From Clostridiales bacterium (GTDB lineage: Bacteria; Bacillota; Clostridia; Christensenellales; UBA1242), in contig CAKJZJ010000006.1 in NCBI GenBank assembly GCA_918292005.1, positions 1-64,000 on the forward strand: a DNA stretch of 64,000 nucleotides, written 5' to 3'. Below, piece by piece: positions 31,001-46,000 of the stretch. The notes under the pieces are model-generated. The model did not search any database. It saw nothing but the letters and a program-made list of their open reading frames with translations, and was not told the origin of the DNA. A program made the translations under genes and the position numbers. The number at the start of each line of letters is the position of its first letter. Within the stretch, counting starts at the first letter, position 1.

Positions 31001-34000
31001 TGTAACCAATAGAGTGGCCGATCATGACATTCCAATCGCTGATTACGAGAGTGTAAGATTTGGACTGCTTGCTGGTGAGAATAATGGTATTGTTACCAAT
31101 GTTGTCGTTACCAATAATGCTAATGCACAGAGAATAGAACGTAAGAGTATTCTAGCTAGTAGCAATGTGATAGATAATAGTGTCCTAAATAAAGAGACTA
31201 ATAGAAGAACTACAACAATATATCTCAATTATGGTTCTATTACATCTACAGCTGTGAAAAATAGAATTGGTGGATTGGTTGGTGTAAATAATGGATTTAT
31301 ATCAAATAGTTCAGTCAATAATATTACTATCAAAGGTCTAGATTGTGTAGCAGGTTTCGTAGCAGAGAATACCAATACCATCAGTAGTAGTTACTTTGAT
31401 GGTGGACACGTTTATGCACAGGTTTCTGCAGAGAATACTACTACCCTTGGTGCTAGTGCATTTGTATTCAATAATACTGGTAAGATTTATTATAGTTATG
31501 CTACAGGTAGGGCAGTTAATCAGTCCAATAACTTTGATGTTAGCAATATCGACGATTTCTTCGGTACGAGTTATACATTCAAAGATCCTATTAGAAATCT
31601 AGGAAGTGCTGTATATAGTGAGAGTGGAAATGTTACTGGATTTGTCTTTACCAATTCGGGCGTAATAGAAGATAGTTATTCTAATATATTGTTGTTTGGT
31701 AATAATGTTGCAGGATTTGTTCATACAAATAGTGGCGTTATTAGCAATGTATATACTCTATCATCTATTCGTGAATCAAATAGTAATAACCATCCATTCA
31801 TATCACTTTCTAATAATAACTTGACGACCAATAATAGTGGTACTATCAAGAGTGCATATTATCTGAGAGTGGACGATAAAGATATCAATTCTACATTTAA
31901 TAAGACGGGTCATTCAGATAGATACAATATTGATGAGACTCTACAGATAGCATTGCCTATTAGCGTTGCGAAATTAAGTAGTTATAGCACATTTGAATCG
32001 TTTGCATTTAATGCGAATAATGATAATCCTAATGATGATGTGCTACCAGCTATTGATGAAGTAGTGAGATCGGTATGGTTCTATCCACATGCCGAAGTTA
32101 CCGATACAGGTTATTTCAGAAATAAACAATACAATAAAGCTGCTCCAGAATTGGTATCGGCCAACTTAAATAATCTGAGCCTAAAATACTATACTTCGGA
32201 TAATGTGTTCAGTGTACAAGAAAGTGTATATAGTGGATTACTGCAGACTATTCCTCAGATCAAGATATTTAGAAATGATATTGATGTGGACATCACAGAA
32301 GTAAGTCCAGCAAGGCTATGTGCTTTGACCGATAAAGACAGAGATAGTGTTTTATTGGATATGAGAGCATACATTGATTTGAGTGAAGTTAATTCCAATA
32401 TTAAGGCACGTTATGCAAATCTGAATAGTACTATTCTGGATGAGTCAGTTATTACACTGTATAATGTCAATGTATATGTATCAGAAGACGAATACAATAC
32501 GTTGAATGATGATGTTAATGGTATTAGTATCAATGCAATTAAAGATATTCAATCACGAATTTTGAATATGGGTATTGGTGAAAATTATGCTTACATTAGA
32601 GTGATCTATACATTAGGTGATGCTCCTGATCAGATTAATAATTATGAGTATTCTTCTGTTTTAGAGAATTCTAGGGGTATTAGTATTGAATATGGCAATA
32701 GTGTATTAAATCCATACTTAGTAAAAACTTCTAGAGATATTAATGTATTTATTAGACAGACTGATGATGAGGGAAGTAGTTTATTAGAAGATGGCAATAA
32801 TGCAAACTATATCTCAAAGAGTTATTTAAGACTCATTAATGATGTTTCTTACAATAAAACAGATTTAACAGCCAAAACATTTAATATTATATTTACTGGT
32901 TTGTTAGATGGTAATGGCATGCAGATATCCAATCTAAGAATTAATGCTAGTACAACCATATCTTCTAATGCCATAAATAAACAAATCGCATCCAATTATA
33001 GCGAAGATGATTATTACGAATTAAGCGGTCGCGAATATGAAATTTCTGATAATCATGTAACTATAAATGGAGTAACATATACTGTATCTAATGGCAAAGT
33101 GCTGAATGGTACAGTCGAATTTGATGAAAAATATATAATAAAAGACAATAAAGTTCAACTAATTAGAAGTGCTACATCTCTGGGCTTGTTCGCTAAAGTA
33201 ACATCTGGTGGTACGGTAAAAAATATAAAAGTTGGCGTATCCGAAGTTTATGGTACTGGTGTAAATTTTGTCGGTGCGATAGCCGGTCAAGCTATAGATG
33301 CTAGACTATTTAATATTACACTTACTCAAGAGAGTAATGATACGGTAATCTATGGTTACAATATCGTTGGTGGTGTAGTTGGTAGGATTTCTGGTAGATC
33401 TAATGTAGTTAATGTTACATCTGAATTATCAGTTATCTCCAATTATCATAGTGAATATAATTTATTTGATCCAAAGACTAATATTAACCTTAATTTAGGT
33501 GAAAATGGTGTAAATGGTTACAATATGTACATTGAGCCATCTAGGATTGGTGACGTATACACTCCATCTAATTTCAATGTTGTATCAATAGCCGGTGGTA
33601 TTGCAGGCGTAATTGATTTGACTAGGAGTAGTGATGGATCTGAGAATACCGATGGTACAGATGGCTATGGACTAGGGAAAATTAGAAATACTACTGTACA
33701 GAATGGCTTTGAAATTGTGGGAGAGATAGTTGGTGGTCTGTATGGTTATATAGGTCATGATACTGTTGTTTCTCTAGGTAAAGTATTTGTTGATAGTAAT
33801 TCTAAATTAAATGCTACGAGAGTAGCAGGTGGTATTGCTGGTGTACTTAGACACGAGATTGCACGTAGTTATGTTAGCAATATAGAGTCTACACAGGCAG
33901 AAATTGACCAGTCTATTTCACAAATAGTTACCAATACCGAGCAGATATATGGTGACAAAATTAATAGTTCTGGTGCGCATGAGTTCTATGCTGGCAATCC

Positions 34001-37000
34001 ATACTTTATAGGTGGTCTGGTTGGTATTAATCTAGCTGGTACCATTAGAGATTCATATAATAGAGTGGACGTTATCAATCTAAATTCCTGCTATGCTGGT
34101 GGATTGATAGGTCTGAATTATGGTGGAACACTTCACTCTGTTTATACTACTGCAGACGTTTATGCATTCTATGGTATAGGTGGTATTGTTGGTTTGGCTT
34201 CTAAATTGGTGGATGCTGGTACATATAATTCGATTGTGTCCAATGAACAGAATCCTAAAGATCTGGATTACAAATTTATGCTATCCAATTATGATCAAGT
34301 ATATGGTACCTTTACAGACAATGGCAATCTTACATTAAATGTTGAGGGTGTTGTGGCAATGAACCTATGGACACTAGAACATTTGAATACCCGTAGACAT
34401 CATATCAATATAAACGTAGCTAATTGTTATATAGGAACGATTGTAGGTAAATCTACTATTGGGACGCCTATTACTACTAGTGAAGATAGAATATTTGTGG
34501 AGACCATATATTCTATAGTGACATATACATTTGATTCGATTAATGCATATTCATCTAGTTCTTCCAAAAATACATTCAATGAGTTTAGATTAGTTCCAGA
34601 TATTGGTAATATTGCACCTTATGAATGGTGGAATTATGATGGAAGTTTTGTAGTGGACAGTAATACCGGTGAGTATAATACAATACAAGTGGATACTAGT
34701 ATCACCATTACTCAGAATGCAAGTAAAAAATATGAGATAGAGTCTGGCACATATACGTATAGTGGAAATATTGTAGAGTACAAATACGATTCCAATGGAA
34801 ATTCAGATGCAAAAATAACAATTACTAGAAATGCTCATTTCTCAAGAATTAGAGAGTATTCTTCTGTAGTTTCTTTGAATGAGATTTTGAGTAGAATTTA
34901 CATTGCAGACTCTGCTAAAAATATAGATAGTAGATTGGGTGCAAGCAATGTAAACGACTTAGAGAATTGTGAAAGTGGCGAAATTCACTTTGATATTGGT
35001 GAAAACAAAACATTGAATGATGGTAAATATACCACACAACTCATCTATGATACTAATCATTGGGATGAATCTGTTTGGATGGGAATAGGTGTAAATCCAT
35101 CCACACATAGCAAAACTGATGATTATATATTACCATTACATGCTATTAGACTTGATGATAGTGATGTTAATGTTTACACTTATGATGATTTATTAAGGGT
35201 TAATCATTTCCCTAATAGAACATATAAACTTATGAATGATATTGAAGTTCCTGATGGTGCAAAACCTTTGGCTTCCACAGGTAATCCATTCACAGGTAAG
35301 TTGGTTTCTAATGTTACTAATAATGATCATCCTGAGAAATACAAAATTATAATGCACTCTATGTCATCAGGTACATCTCTTGGATTATTCGCAGCAGTGA
35401 AGGGTGCTACGTTTAGCAATTTTGAATTAATTGTTACTCAGCCTCTCACTATCACCACTAGTATTAATGGTGCGACAGCTGCAGGTGCATTATTCGGTTA
35501 TGGTTATTCTAAAGGTTATACACCAGTAGTTATTGATAATGTCAAAGTTACTTACTCAAAAACTAGTCATTTGTGTGAATTTAATAATGGATCTTCTGTA
35601 AATGATGATGGAAAGATTGTGACTGCTGGTAATAATTATTCAGCATCGTATATAGGTGGTCTGGGTGGATATGTAGCATCTGTAATTATGACAAATGTTA
35701 CAGTAGAAGGTACAGATATCTCTGTTGCTGGATATACAGATAATGACCACAATTACAATATGTTTATAGGTGGATTGTTTGGACATGCTGGTATAGGTGG
35801 AGACATATCCACTCCATCAGATGATGTAAATATTATCAATCCTACTATCACACTAGGTGGGGTAGAATTTGCAGCAGGTGGTTATGATACATTGGCTGTA
35901 GGTGGTGCATTCGGTAGAGTTGTTAGCACCAATACAGTTAATAGCAACAATATAAGCAAGTTTAAATTACAATATCCTGTAGTATCAGTTGATATTCGCG
36001 CTCATGAGAATATTCATACTCATAAATCTGAATTTGTAAACTTTGATACCATTGGTATTGGTGCCCTTGCTGGTATTATAGAGGGCTTGCCTGCTGGCAT
36101 TACATTCCAGATTGCAAGTAATAGTGGCGAAAAACTAATCACGAAAAATGGTGTTAATAGTGGTAGTGTCACAGTTAATAATGGTGGTGTATATGCTAGC
36201 TCTACGACTAGTGGACTAGGCAATATTAGTGTAGGCGGTGTATTTGGTCAGATTGGATCTAGAGATAAAGGTAATGTTAGTTTAAGTAATATCCAATACG
36301 ATTTGGCCAGTGTTACATACAATCACAGCAATTCTGCACACCATTTAGATAGTACTATGATTAATAGCGACGTGAATGTAGGTACATTCGCAGGATCAAT
36401 AATATCTTGTAATAGTTCCATATCCAATGTTATTGGTGAAACGATATTGAATTGGACTGCTAGCGAAGCAGATAGTGTTACCCTTAATATTGGTGGTGCG
36501 GTAGGTAAAGTGCTTTCTGGTACTCTAGACCATGTGATTATTTCGCAAAATATTAGTTCGTCTGCTCAAGTGAATTTAGGCGAAAAAACTACAGCTAATA
36601 TTGGTGGTTTGATTGGTAAATATTTGGGTGGTCTTGTAGGAAGAAGTGGTTATAATGGTACAATATCATTAGTTCTTGACAATAATCACAACCTTAATGC
36701 CGAATTAAATGTTGGTGGTATTGCTGGATATGTAAATAATTACGATGCAATATCTCAGGTGTTTGCTTCGGGTAAAATTATAGTTGATGATAATACAAAT
36801 AATTTCGAAGATATTGGTATATCCAATGTCGGTGGTCTTGTTGGATGTGTTTATGATAATGTACATATTAATGATTCATACTCTAGCAATACTATTGATA
36901 TGCTCAATAAATATGGTGCTGTATCTGGTATAATTGGCAGAGTTATAATTAGTAATGCAAATGCAATTATAAATAATGTGAATGATAATATATCTATTAC

Positions 37001-40000
37001 AGACACATATACTATATCCAATATCATTCTCACTCGTACTGCACATCATATGTCGGGAGTGGGTGGTATTGTAGGTATGGCAGTATCTACGGATGGCTAT
37101 GATGTAGAGTCTTATATTATCCAGGATACAGCATACTATCTAGCAGAATTTGTAGTAGATAATAATTCCATTGGTACAGGTTTATCTGTAGAGCAGATGT
37201 TATTCAGTGGTGAGTCATTTATGGCCAATACAAGTTGTTGGTCAGTTGCTGCTAATAAATATCCAATACTATCTTGGATGAATGATGGTTATGGTGAGTA
37301 TATTGATTCTAGATTACAGCCTGAGACTACCGGTGGTATACAGGCAGGTAAAGCATATATACTCACATCACCTATGACTCTAGGCACACTCAATAATAAT
37401 GATATTTATTACAATTTAGGTAGTGCACCTGATGTTAATACTTTACAAATTAATACAATCGATAAATACTCTAGAGTATATGGTATTAGAGTGGGTAATG
37501 CTTCATCCTCATCTGGTATCATTGGCACCAATAATGGTAAAGTAACAGCGACGCAGATAAGTTCAATTACAGCTGGTAATTATATCGCAACCAATAATGG
37601 TATTGATATCAATCCTATGATTTCTTCAGTTGCTAGTGGGGCAAAAGTATATGGTACTCTTGATGGTTATGCTGTCTATGCTAGTGTTAATGGCTTATCT
37701 GGCGTATTTACAGGTAATGGCACTGGTATGGTTATGTTATCTGTTGTAAAAGGTAATGTGAATGCCCTTAATGGTTTGCAAGTTAGGGATAGTTATATCG
37801 ATAATGGTACACAGATTCAATATTATAATAATGCTGGTACCAAACTGGCTCTAATGAGTTATGAAGATGCGACTAATGTATTCAATTTTGATACAGGATT
37901 TGATTTCTATAATGATTGGATAATACTTCCATGTTCTGATACGGATTCGAACGCCGAAAAAGTTAATCGTCACTTTGGTAGGGTATTCCTTAGATGGGAA
38001 TTGAAATTATCTATATCTGAGCTTGGTCATTGGTATAGTGAAGATATAGATATCTATAGTGATAATCAGACAGCATACAAAAATTATGTTTGGAATAATT
38101 ATATTAATGCTAAAGATGTCTTTAATAGTAGTAATATTGTCATAAGAGATAATAGTGTTACTATTAAAACTCCAGCTGGACTTGCGTATTTTGCAAAAGC
38201 AGTTAACCATGGCGAATATAAAGATAAAAATATCACTGTTAGAATATCGCTAGAATCTAGTCAAACATCATTAGATATGGGCAATAAATTATTTACACCT
38301 ATAGGTGGTGCGTTATTGCTTGGACATTACAATAATAATTACTTTGCTGGTACATTTAGTAATGCTAATATCACAAATCTTCTAATACTTACCAATTATA
38401 ATGCAGGATTGTTTGGTACTACTGCTGGTTCGTTTGGAAATATTACTATTTCAAATTCACTTATTCTTACTACTAGTGCATCTTTGGGTGCTCTAGCAGG
38501 TGTAGTCGATCGTGCCAATGGATCAACCAATGGTATTACTGTATCTCATACAGCATTATTACATACTATGCAAAATACAGAAATGGCCTATGTTGGTGGC
38601 GTAATTGGTGAATTAAAATTATCTACATACAACTTATATAATATATCCTTAAGTTCCGGAGATGCTGGTCTACATATTCATAATGGTACTAATGTTGGTG
38701 GTGCTATAGGATATATCACAGACTCCAATGTTGATATTGGTAAAATTGCCAATACTGTAGATGTTTTTGGTCAAGATGCTGTTGGTGGTATTGTAGGATA
38801 TATAGATGATGGATGCCAGGGTACATCTAGTGTCAGCATTCATGTTGCAGAGACTTATAGTTATGCTTCTATTTCATCTCAGTCTTATGCGGGTGGTTTG
38901 ATTGGCTACTGTGCATCGCAAATACAATTCTCTGTATGTTACAATAATAGTGCAGTTGATGGTGAATATTCTGCGGGATTTGTTGGTAAATTTGATAGTG
39001 ATTATATAGCGTTCAATGATTGTTATGTTACTAGAGGTGATGTAACCGATTATAATGGTGATACTAATGCTAAAAACTATAGAAATGAAGCTTACACAAT
39101 CACGAATATGAATGATAGCAATATTACGGGTACTCATATATCTTCATTTGCGAATGTCGAGAATGTACATGCCATAGTATCATTCCATCAGGCATATGCA
39201 TCATTTGCTAGACTCGTTGCAAGCAATTCTGGTAGTCAGATTATTAATCTAGTCAATCAGGGTAGTGTAAGTTATTACAAAACATTCCTATTTGATATAT
39301 CTGTTAGTAACGATGTAGAAATAAATGATAATAATCTAAATAGAATCAATCACTATAAATTGTCAGAGACTAACAATAATATTTTTGACGGTTGGTATTC
39401 TAGATGGACACGTATTTCACAGAAAAACAATAATTATCCATGCTTATTATTTGGCTCAGATGTATTCTGGAGTAGTGATATCGCTCCTAGATTGGTATCC
39501 AATTCTGTCTATGAAGTAAATAGTGTTGAACAACTAGCATATATAGCCGAACAAGTTAATTCCGGTAGGGATTTCTATGCTGGTAAAACAATCAGAGTAG
39601 TGGCTGATGAATTAGATTTTCAGAAAAAATTGTGGAATCCTATAGGTATCAATGAAATTAATAGTTTCCAGGGTACTATGGAATTTATTGGGACTGGTAA
39701 TGGTGTTACAATTATCAATCTGACTACCAATGGTTATTATGATACGAGTGCGACTACTCTTGATCCATTATGGGACAATGTAGGCCTATTCGGTTATACA
39801 AAAAATGCAAAAATTAGTGGTAGGAGTATTACTTTTGAGACATATCAATTAACAGATGAAGAAGGATCTCATATTCTTGGTGCTGGGAATAATATTGCCG
39901 CTTTGATTGGTTGTGCTACCAATACCAATATCGATTTCACTGGTGATATTACAAATAATTTGAGTGTTCAAGGTTGTGGCTCCAATATTGGTGGTATTAT

Positions 40001-43000
40001 AGGTTTGTACCAGATAACTGGTAGTTCTTCTAGTTCTTATACATTCAAATTAACTGGTGGTATGACTAATAATGGTAGAATATCTGGAGATTTGACAGGT
40101 AAAACCATGGATAGTAATTATGTTGCTGGCGTTATTGGTAAGATAGATACATCTAGATATGCTAATTCTGTGACAATAAAAGCAGGTACTCTAGCTAATA
40201 ATGGTGAAGTGTGTCAAGTTTATGGCTATTCTGCAGGTGTAATATCATATATAGATAGTTCTAGCAATGGACTTGTAGTAGAAGTTGATAATATTAGTAG
40301 TGTCTCGAATATTGTTGGTAGAGATGGTTGGAATTACATTGGTGGTTTGATTGCTTATGCAAATGCAAATCTAGTAATTGGTCATGCAGAGTTAAATAAT
40401 AATAATAGTGAAAAAATTTATATTTCTGGTAGTGATAAAAATACTAGAGAGAATATTGGTGCATTACTGGGTTATGCAAAGAGTGTAACAATTAGTAGCG
40501 TAACATTAGACTCCAATACTGTTGAAATCGCTCCTAGGGGAAAAATTTCTGACGCACAAAACAATGCCAATATTGTTAATCAAGAAGTTGCTATTGGTGG
40601 ATTATTTGGTAGAGTAGAGAATGACCTTACATTTAATCTAAGTAGTGACTTTACAGTAGATAAAATTAGATTTAATTGGATTACAGACGAAGTGGCTGCT
40701 ACTAATAAAATTGACTGGAATAATGTTGGTGGTATAGTAGGTAAAGTCGGCAGACTCAGAATCATAGTAACGGGTAGTGATTCGAGAACAATTACCATAT
40801 CCGATAATAATGTCAAGGGTATGGGATATTTGGGTGGTTTTGCTGGATATGTTGGAGAATATCAACAGAGCAACCTTGCAGCAATTACTCTTAATAATGT
40901 AAATGTTACAGAACTACCTGCAGGTAACAAAAACGATTATGCAGGATCTACAACTAACGAATTATATTTCACTAGTGTCGGTGGTGTGTTTGGTTACATT
41001 TCGAAATCTTTCAAACCTGTTTCAACGACTATTCCACCAGTAGAAATTTACAATATTACAACTAATGGTGGTACTATCACTGGTGTAACCAAATACATTG
41101 GTGGTGTATTCGGTAGATTAAATAATGCTCAATTGTATAATGTTTACAATAATAATACTGTCTTAGGTGACGTCGTATCTGCCCAATTTGTTGGTGGTGT
41201 TGCTGGTAGAGTAGGTAGAACGGCAGCATTAGATGTAAATAATGGTGTAATAATTGAAGAAAGTTATAAAAATAGATCGTATCTAACTAGCATTTATAAT
41301 ACCAAGACTGTTACTGGTAGTGTCCGTGTTGGTGGATTGTTCGGTGCTCTATATAATGCAGATGTGGAGAGATATAGTGTTTATGATGTATCTGAGCCTG
41401 AATCTCTAAGGATTGGTTCGGTAGATGGTGTAAATCATGCTAATTATATGGTTGGTGGTGTTATTGGTCATGCATCATACGTATACATTGATAATACTTC
41501 GACACTAAGTGATAATAGTAAATACTCATTCTATGGTAGTCTGTATGGTAATAATCTAGTTGCCGGTATTATTGCTTATGCTCAATATACCAATATTAGA
41601 AGTGCTAGAGTAAATACTGTAGACTTTAAGGTAACAGGAGAAAACACTGATGATTCGCTTGTATTTAGTGATGGATTACCTAGTGCAGGTGGTGTAGTTG
41701 CTTATGCGGTTGGTCTAGATACCATCAATTACATAGATAATATTGATGTGATAGTAACCGAAGTTACACAAATTGCTTACGATACTCCATTTGTTAGATT
41801 TGGTGGTGTCGCTGGTGCAACCGATCATATGATTATCAATGAAGTTTCTGCTAATATTGATGTATCAATTCAGTCGGGAATCTCTCAGGATAATATTAGG
41901 TCCATTGCATTTACTATGCAGAATACATCCAAAAATAGTAACTGGTATGTGAACCATTATGTATTCTATAGTGGTATTTCATTTATATCTGGTGACGAGG
42001 GTAGCAATATTACACTTGCTATGATATATGATTATCAATCCAGTCTAGATGCAGAGCCATTAGATGCAACATTTATCAATATGTCTAATACTGCAGTTTA
42101 TTATAAATCTGGCAATGGTGCAGGTGAGGGCAAGGTAATGTACTATGACCATGGTCTTGCTCAAGGTTTGAAACCAATTGACGACGATATTGATGTATTA
42201 GGTATATTCAATGAGTCTGCTCTTTGGACAGTATCATATGCTAATAGCAAATATTCTTTGACATTTGCTAGTGACATGCAACAACGTGCTAATCGTCTAG
42301 AAATAGCCGATTCTGCAAATAAAAAGGCCGGTTATGATTATGTCTATGTAGTAGATGATAATATTATTGGTGTAAATGATGATAATAGATTCTTGTACTT
42401 ATATTCTGCTATCAATAAACGTTATGATGTTGAAGGGATAGAACAAACAAAAATTTTAATTGATGTAAAAACTAATATCAATAATACCAAAAATACTACA
42501 GATGGATCATTATGGTATCAGAGTCCAATAGGTACATATCATTATCCTATAGGCAAAATTACCATCAAAGGTAATGGTCATTCTATCAGAATGGGTGCTA
42601 AACTTATTCCAGGTAGTAGATTTGGTTCCGATAGTGTTTTATATGATAATTATGGCTTATTTGGTCAGGTTAATGAAAGTTTGAATATTACTGGTTTGAC
42701 GATTAATGGTTCGTCTGCTCTTACTATTGGAGATACCCATGTAACAACATCGGATGTGCGTGATGTACAAAAATCTCTAGGTATTATATCTAGTAGACTT
42801 ACTGGACAAGTAGGTTTAACCAATGTAACTATTAATGCTAATATTGGTATCAGTGATTCCATGTACACTGCGGGAATTGCTGGCTATGTAACAGATAGTG
42901 CTATTACCATGAATGGTGTTACAGTCAATAGTAATATATTTGATGAAGATAACATTGGTACCAATGATAATATATACACAGCTGGATTATTTGCTTATCT

Positions 43001-46000
43001 AAAGGAAAATGTAGATATTGTTTTGATTAGTAATGAATCAAAATATACAGGGACTCTACATGGTCGAAATTTAGCAGCTGGTATTGTGAACCATATGGAT
43101 AAGAGTATCAGTATCGAGGCAAAAAATAATAGCGGAGATACTATTGAAGATAGATTACTTATCAATGATGGTCAAATATATGCTCACGTAGGTGTATCAT
43201 TAACGTCACTTGCTGCTGGTATTGCAGCACAAGTTGTAGGACCTGACATTCTGATTTCCAATGTTCAGAATGGTGAAAATGCCACTATTAATGCAGTAAC
43301 ATCTGCTGGTGTGGTAGGTGTAATAGTAGGTAATCAGTTGGAAATTAGACATAGTACAGTACTTGGCACGATAGGTTCGGCAGATAATACTCAACATGCG
43401 AGTGGCTTTGTAAGTCGCGTATCGTTGACTACAGGTACAGGTGCGGTTGAATTGGTATTTGACGAATGTATCAATCACTCTGCTATCTATTCTCAAGATG
43501 CAGTTGTCGGTGGATTTGTATCATATTCAAGTGGTTTGGGTTCGATTAATTATACTTTCAATAATTGTCTAAATAAATCGAATATTGATAAACTCGCTAT
43601 TGAAGATTCAATCGTAGGTGGTCTAGTTGGTAAACTATCAAATGGCGATATGATCACTATTACGGATTCGCAGTCGGTAGGCAGTCTAAAAGCACAGACT
43701 GTAGGTAGCCTTATAGGTTATGCTCTTATTAGAGACAATATGCCTAATATTTACATTAGTAATGAGATGGCGGAAGATGATTATACCATTGAAGGTGCTA
43801 TTGCGGGTGGACTGATTGGTTGTATAAAGATGTTGACTCCAACTGCCAATCCTAATACACATCAAAATCAATTAGTTATAGATCCATTATTTGATGATGG
43901 TGCAGTGATTGCAACATCGTTTGCTACGACATCAGAGCATATGAGCGTGGTTGGTACAGAATGTGCCGGTGGCATAGTTGGTAAATTTATTGGAAGTACT
44001 GGTGCCACATTTGCATTTACTGATATGACTAATAATGCTACAGTAACATCAAATACTTCTGCAGGTGGACTAGTAGGATCTTCTAGTGTGGTACAATTAT
44101 CATTTACTAATTGTTGTAATACTGGTACAATATCTGCCGACGACAATGTTGGTGGTATAATAGGACATACAATCCAAGATGATATAGTCGAGATTTCATT
44201 CGAGAATACTACAGTATCGGGTAATGTAACAATTACAGATCCAGACGGCTATGCTGGTGGTGTCATTGGTTATACTGACAATGTAAAAATTAGTGGTAAT
44301 GTAGTAGTTTCTGCAGAAATTAATGCTCCTAAGAATGTAGGCGGTGTTGTTGGTTTCGGTGTAAATGATTTGATTTCTATTGAAGCATTAATAACTAGTG
44401 AATTGTCAGGTGAATTTGTTGGTGGCTTGGTTGGTATTGCTGGACCTATGTCAATATCTGAGTCATCTGTATCAGATGCTATGATTAGTGCTGATGCAGA
44501 TGTTGGTTATGCTGGTGGAGCAATTGGTATGTATCATAATAATTTAGGATATGAACAGAATTTCACAGTCGAAAATACTACAATCTCCAATTGCTTTATA
44601 ACAGGTAAATATGTGGCTGGTTTGGTAGGAAAATTGAGTGGTGATACAACTATGATAATTATTACAAACAATACTGTTAGCGATATTACACTCACATCTA
44701 CCAATGGTAATGGTTATGCTGGTGGATTAATAGCCAAATTAGTTGATCAGTATATTTGCAATATTAGGGGGAATACCATTCACAATATTATCTTTATTGC
44801 CACAGACAATACTACGGAAACATTCAAGACCTACTATGGTGTGAATGATTCTATTGTAAATATATTCTGGTACACAGATACGCTTAATTATGTTACAGCA
44901 AATCCTGCTACAGGTGATTCTGGTTATTCCTATCATACATATGCTACATACGGTGGTGGTACAGAGACCAGATCATTATCGTATGGTAAATTTACGGCTT
45001 ATGGATTCGTAATAGGTAATAATCAGAATTATGATGCTAGCAATAATTTGGATACATCATACACCGTCGATATGGACTCTGTAATAAACAATGTACCTAT
45101 CAGTACGGATACGTATTATACTATCAGTATCCCAGGCGAAACGGTCTACAATGCTCCAGCTGTTGACTTGGAACTAGTGTCTAATAGTCCTGAGTACAAT
45201 CTAAATGTATTACAACAAAATTGGTGGTCTACAATATCACAAAGTTCTGCTTCGGCTAAAATGTTATATCGTATAACCAAAGTAGCTAATGACTACTCAC
45301 CAATAGATGTTATTTGTGCCAATCTTCAGGAACAAAGCCCATCAAAGAATGTTGGATTTATGGCAGGTGTTACCGAATATTCAGGCAGCTCACCTACATA
45401 CAATTCCAGTGCTTCTTCGATGCCTTTGTCTTACAGTAGCACAGGTATTAGCAATACACATGTAGAACTTAATGGTAGTTCGGCAGAGATTTATGGTAAA
45501 ATTCTTTCTATCTATGACTCCAATGGTAAAACATTGAGTCAAGATAGAAAGGATATAACCAAATGGGCAATGTACACATTTGTCGGTATTGATGGGAATA
45601 ATAGAAATTCGTCAAATTCAAATTTCGAGTATGAATCGCAACATGTCAACTTCTACACCAGTGACGTGTCTAAATGTAATAATTCGTATGGTGGCATTAG
45701 ATATTATGATTGGAGTGGTACGGGCATTAGATACTATTATATCAACGACATAATAAATGCAGTAAGAAATGGTGCAAAGGGTGGAATATCCAATAAAGAT
45801 CAAGCAATAGCAGCTAATGCATATTGGACTACAGATTGCTGTGGCTTTATTAGAATGGTTTACTTCGCACTAGGTTGTGGTGTTGATGATGGCAATGATA
45901 GCAATACTCTTCATGGTAATGTGGTTAGAAATTATCCAAATGGTAATATTCGCAGATCGATAAATGAAGTCAATGGTAATTTTTATGACAACATTTTACC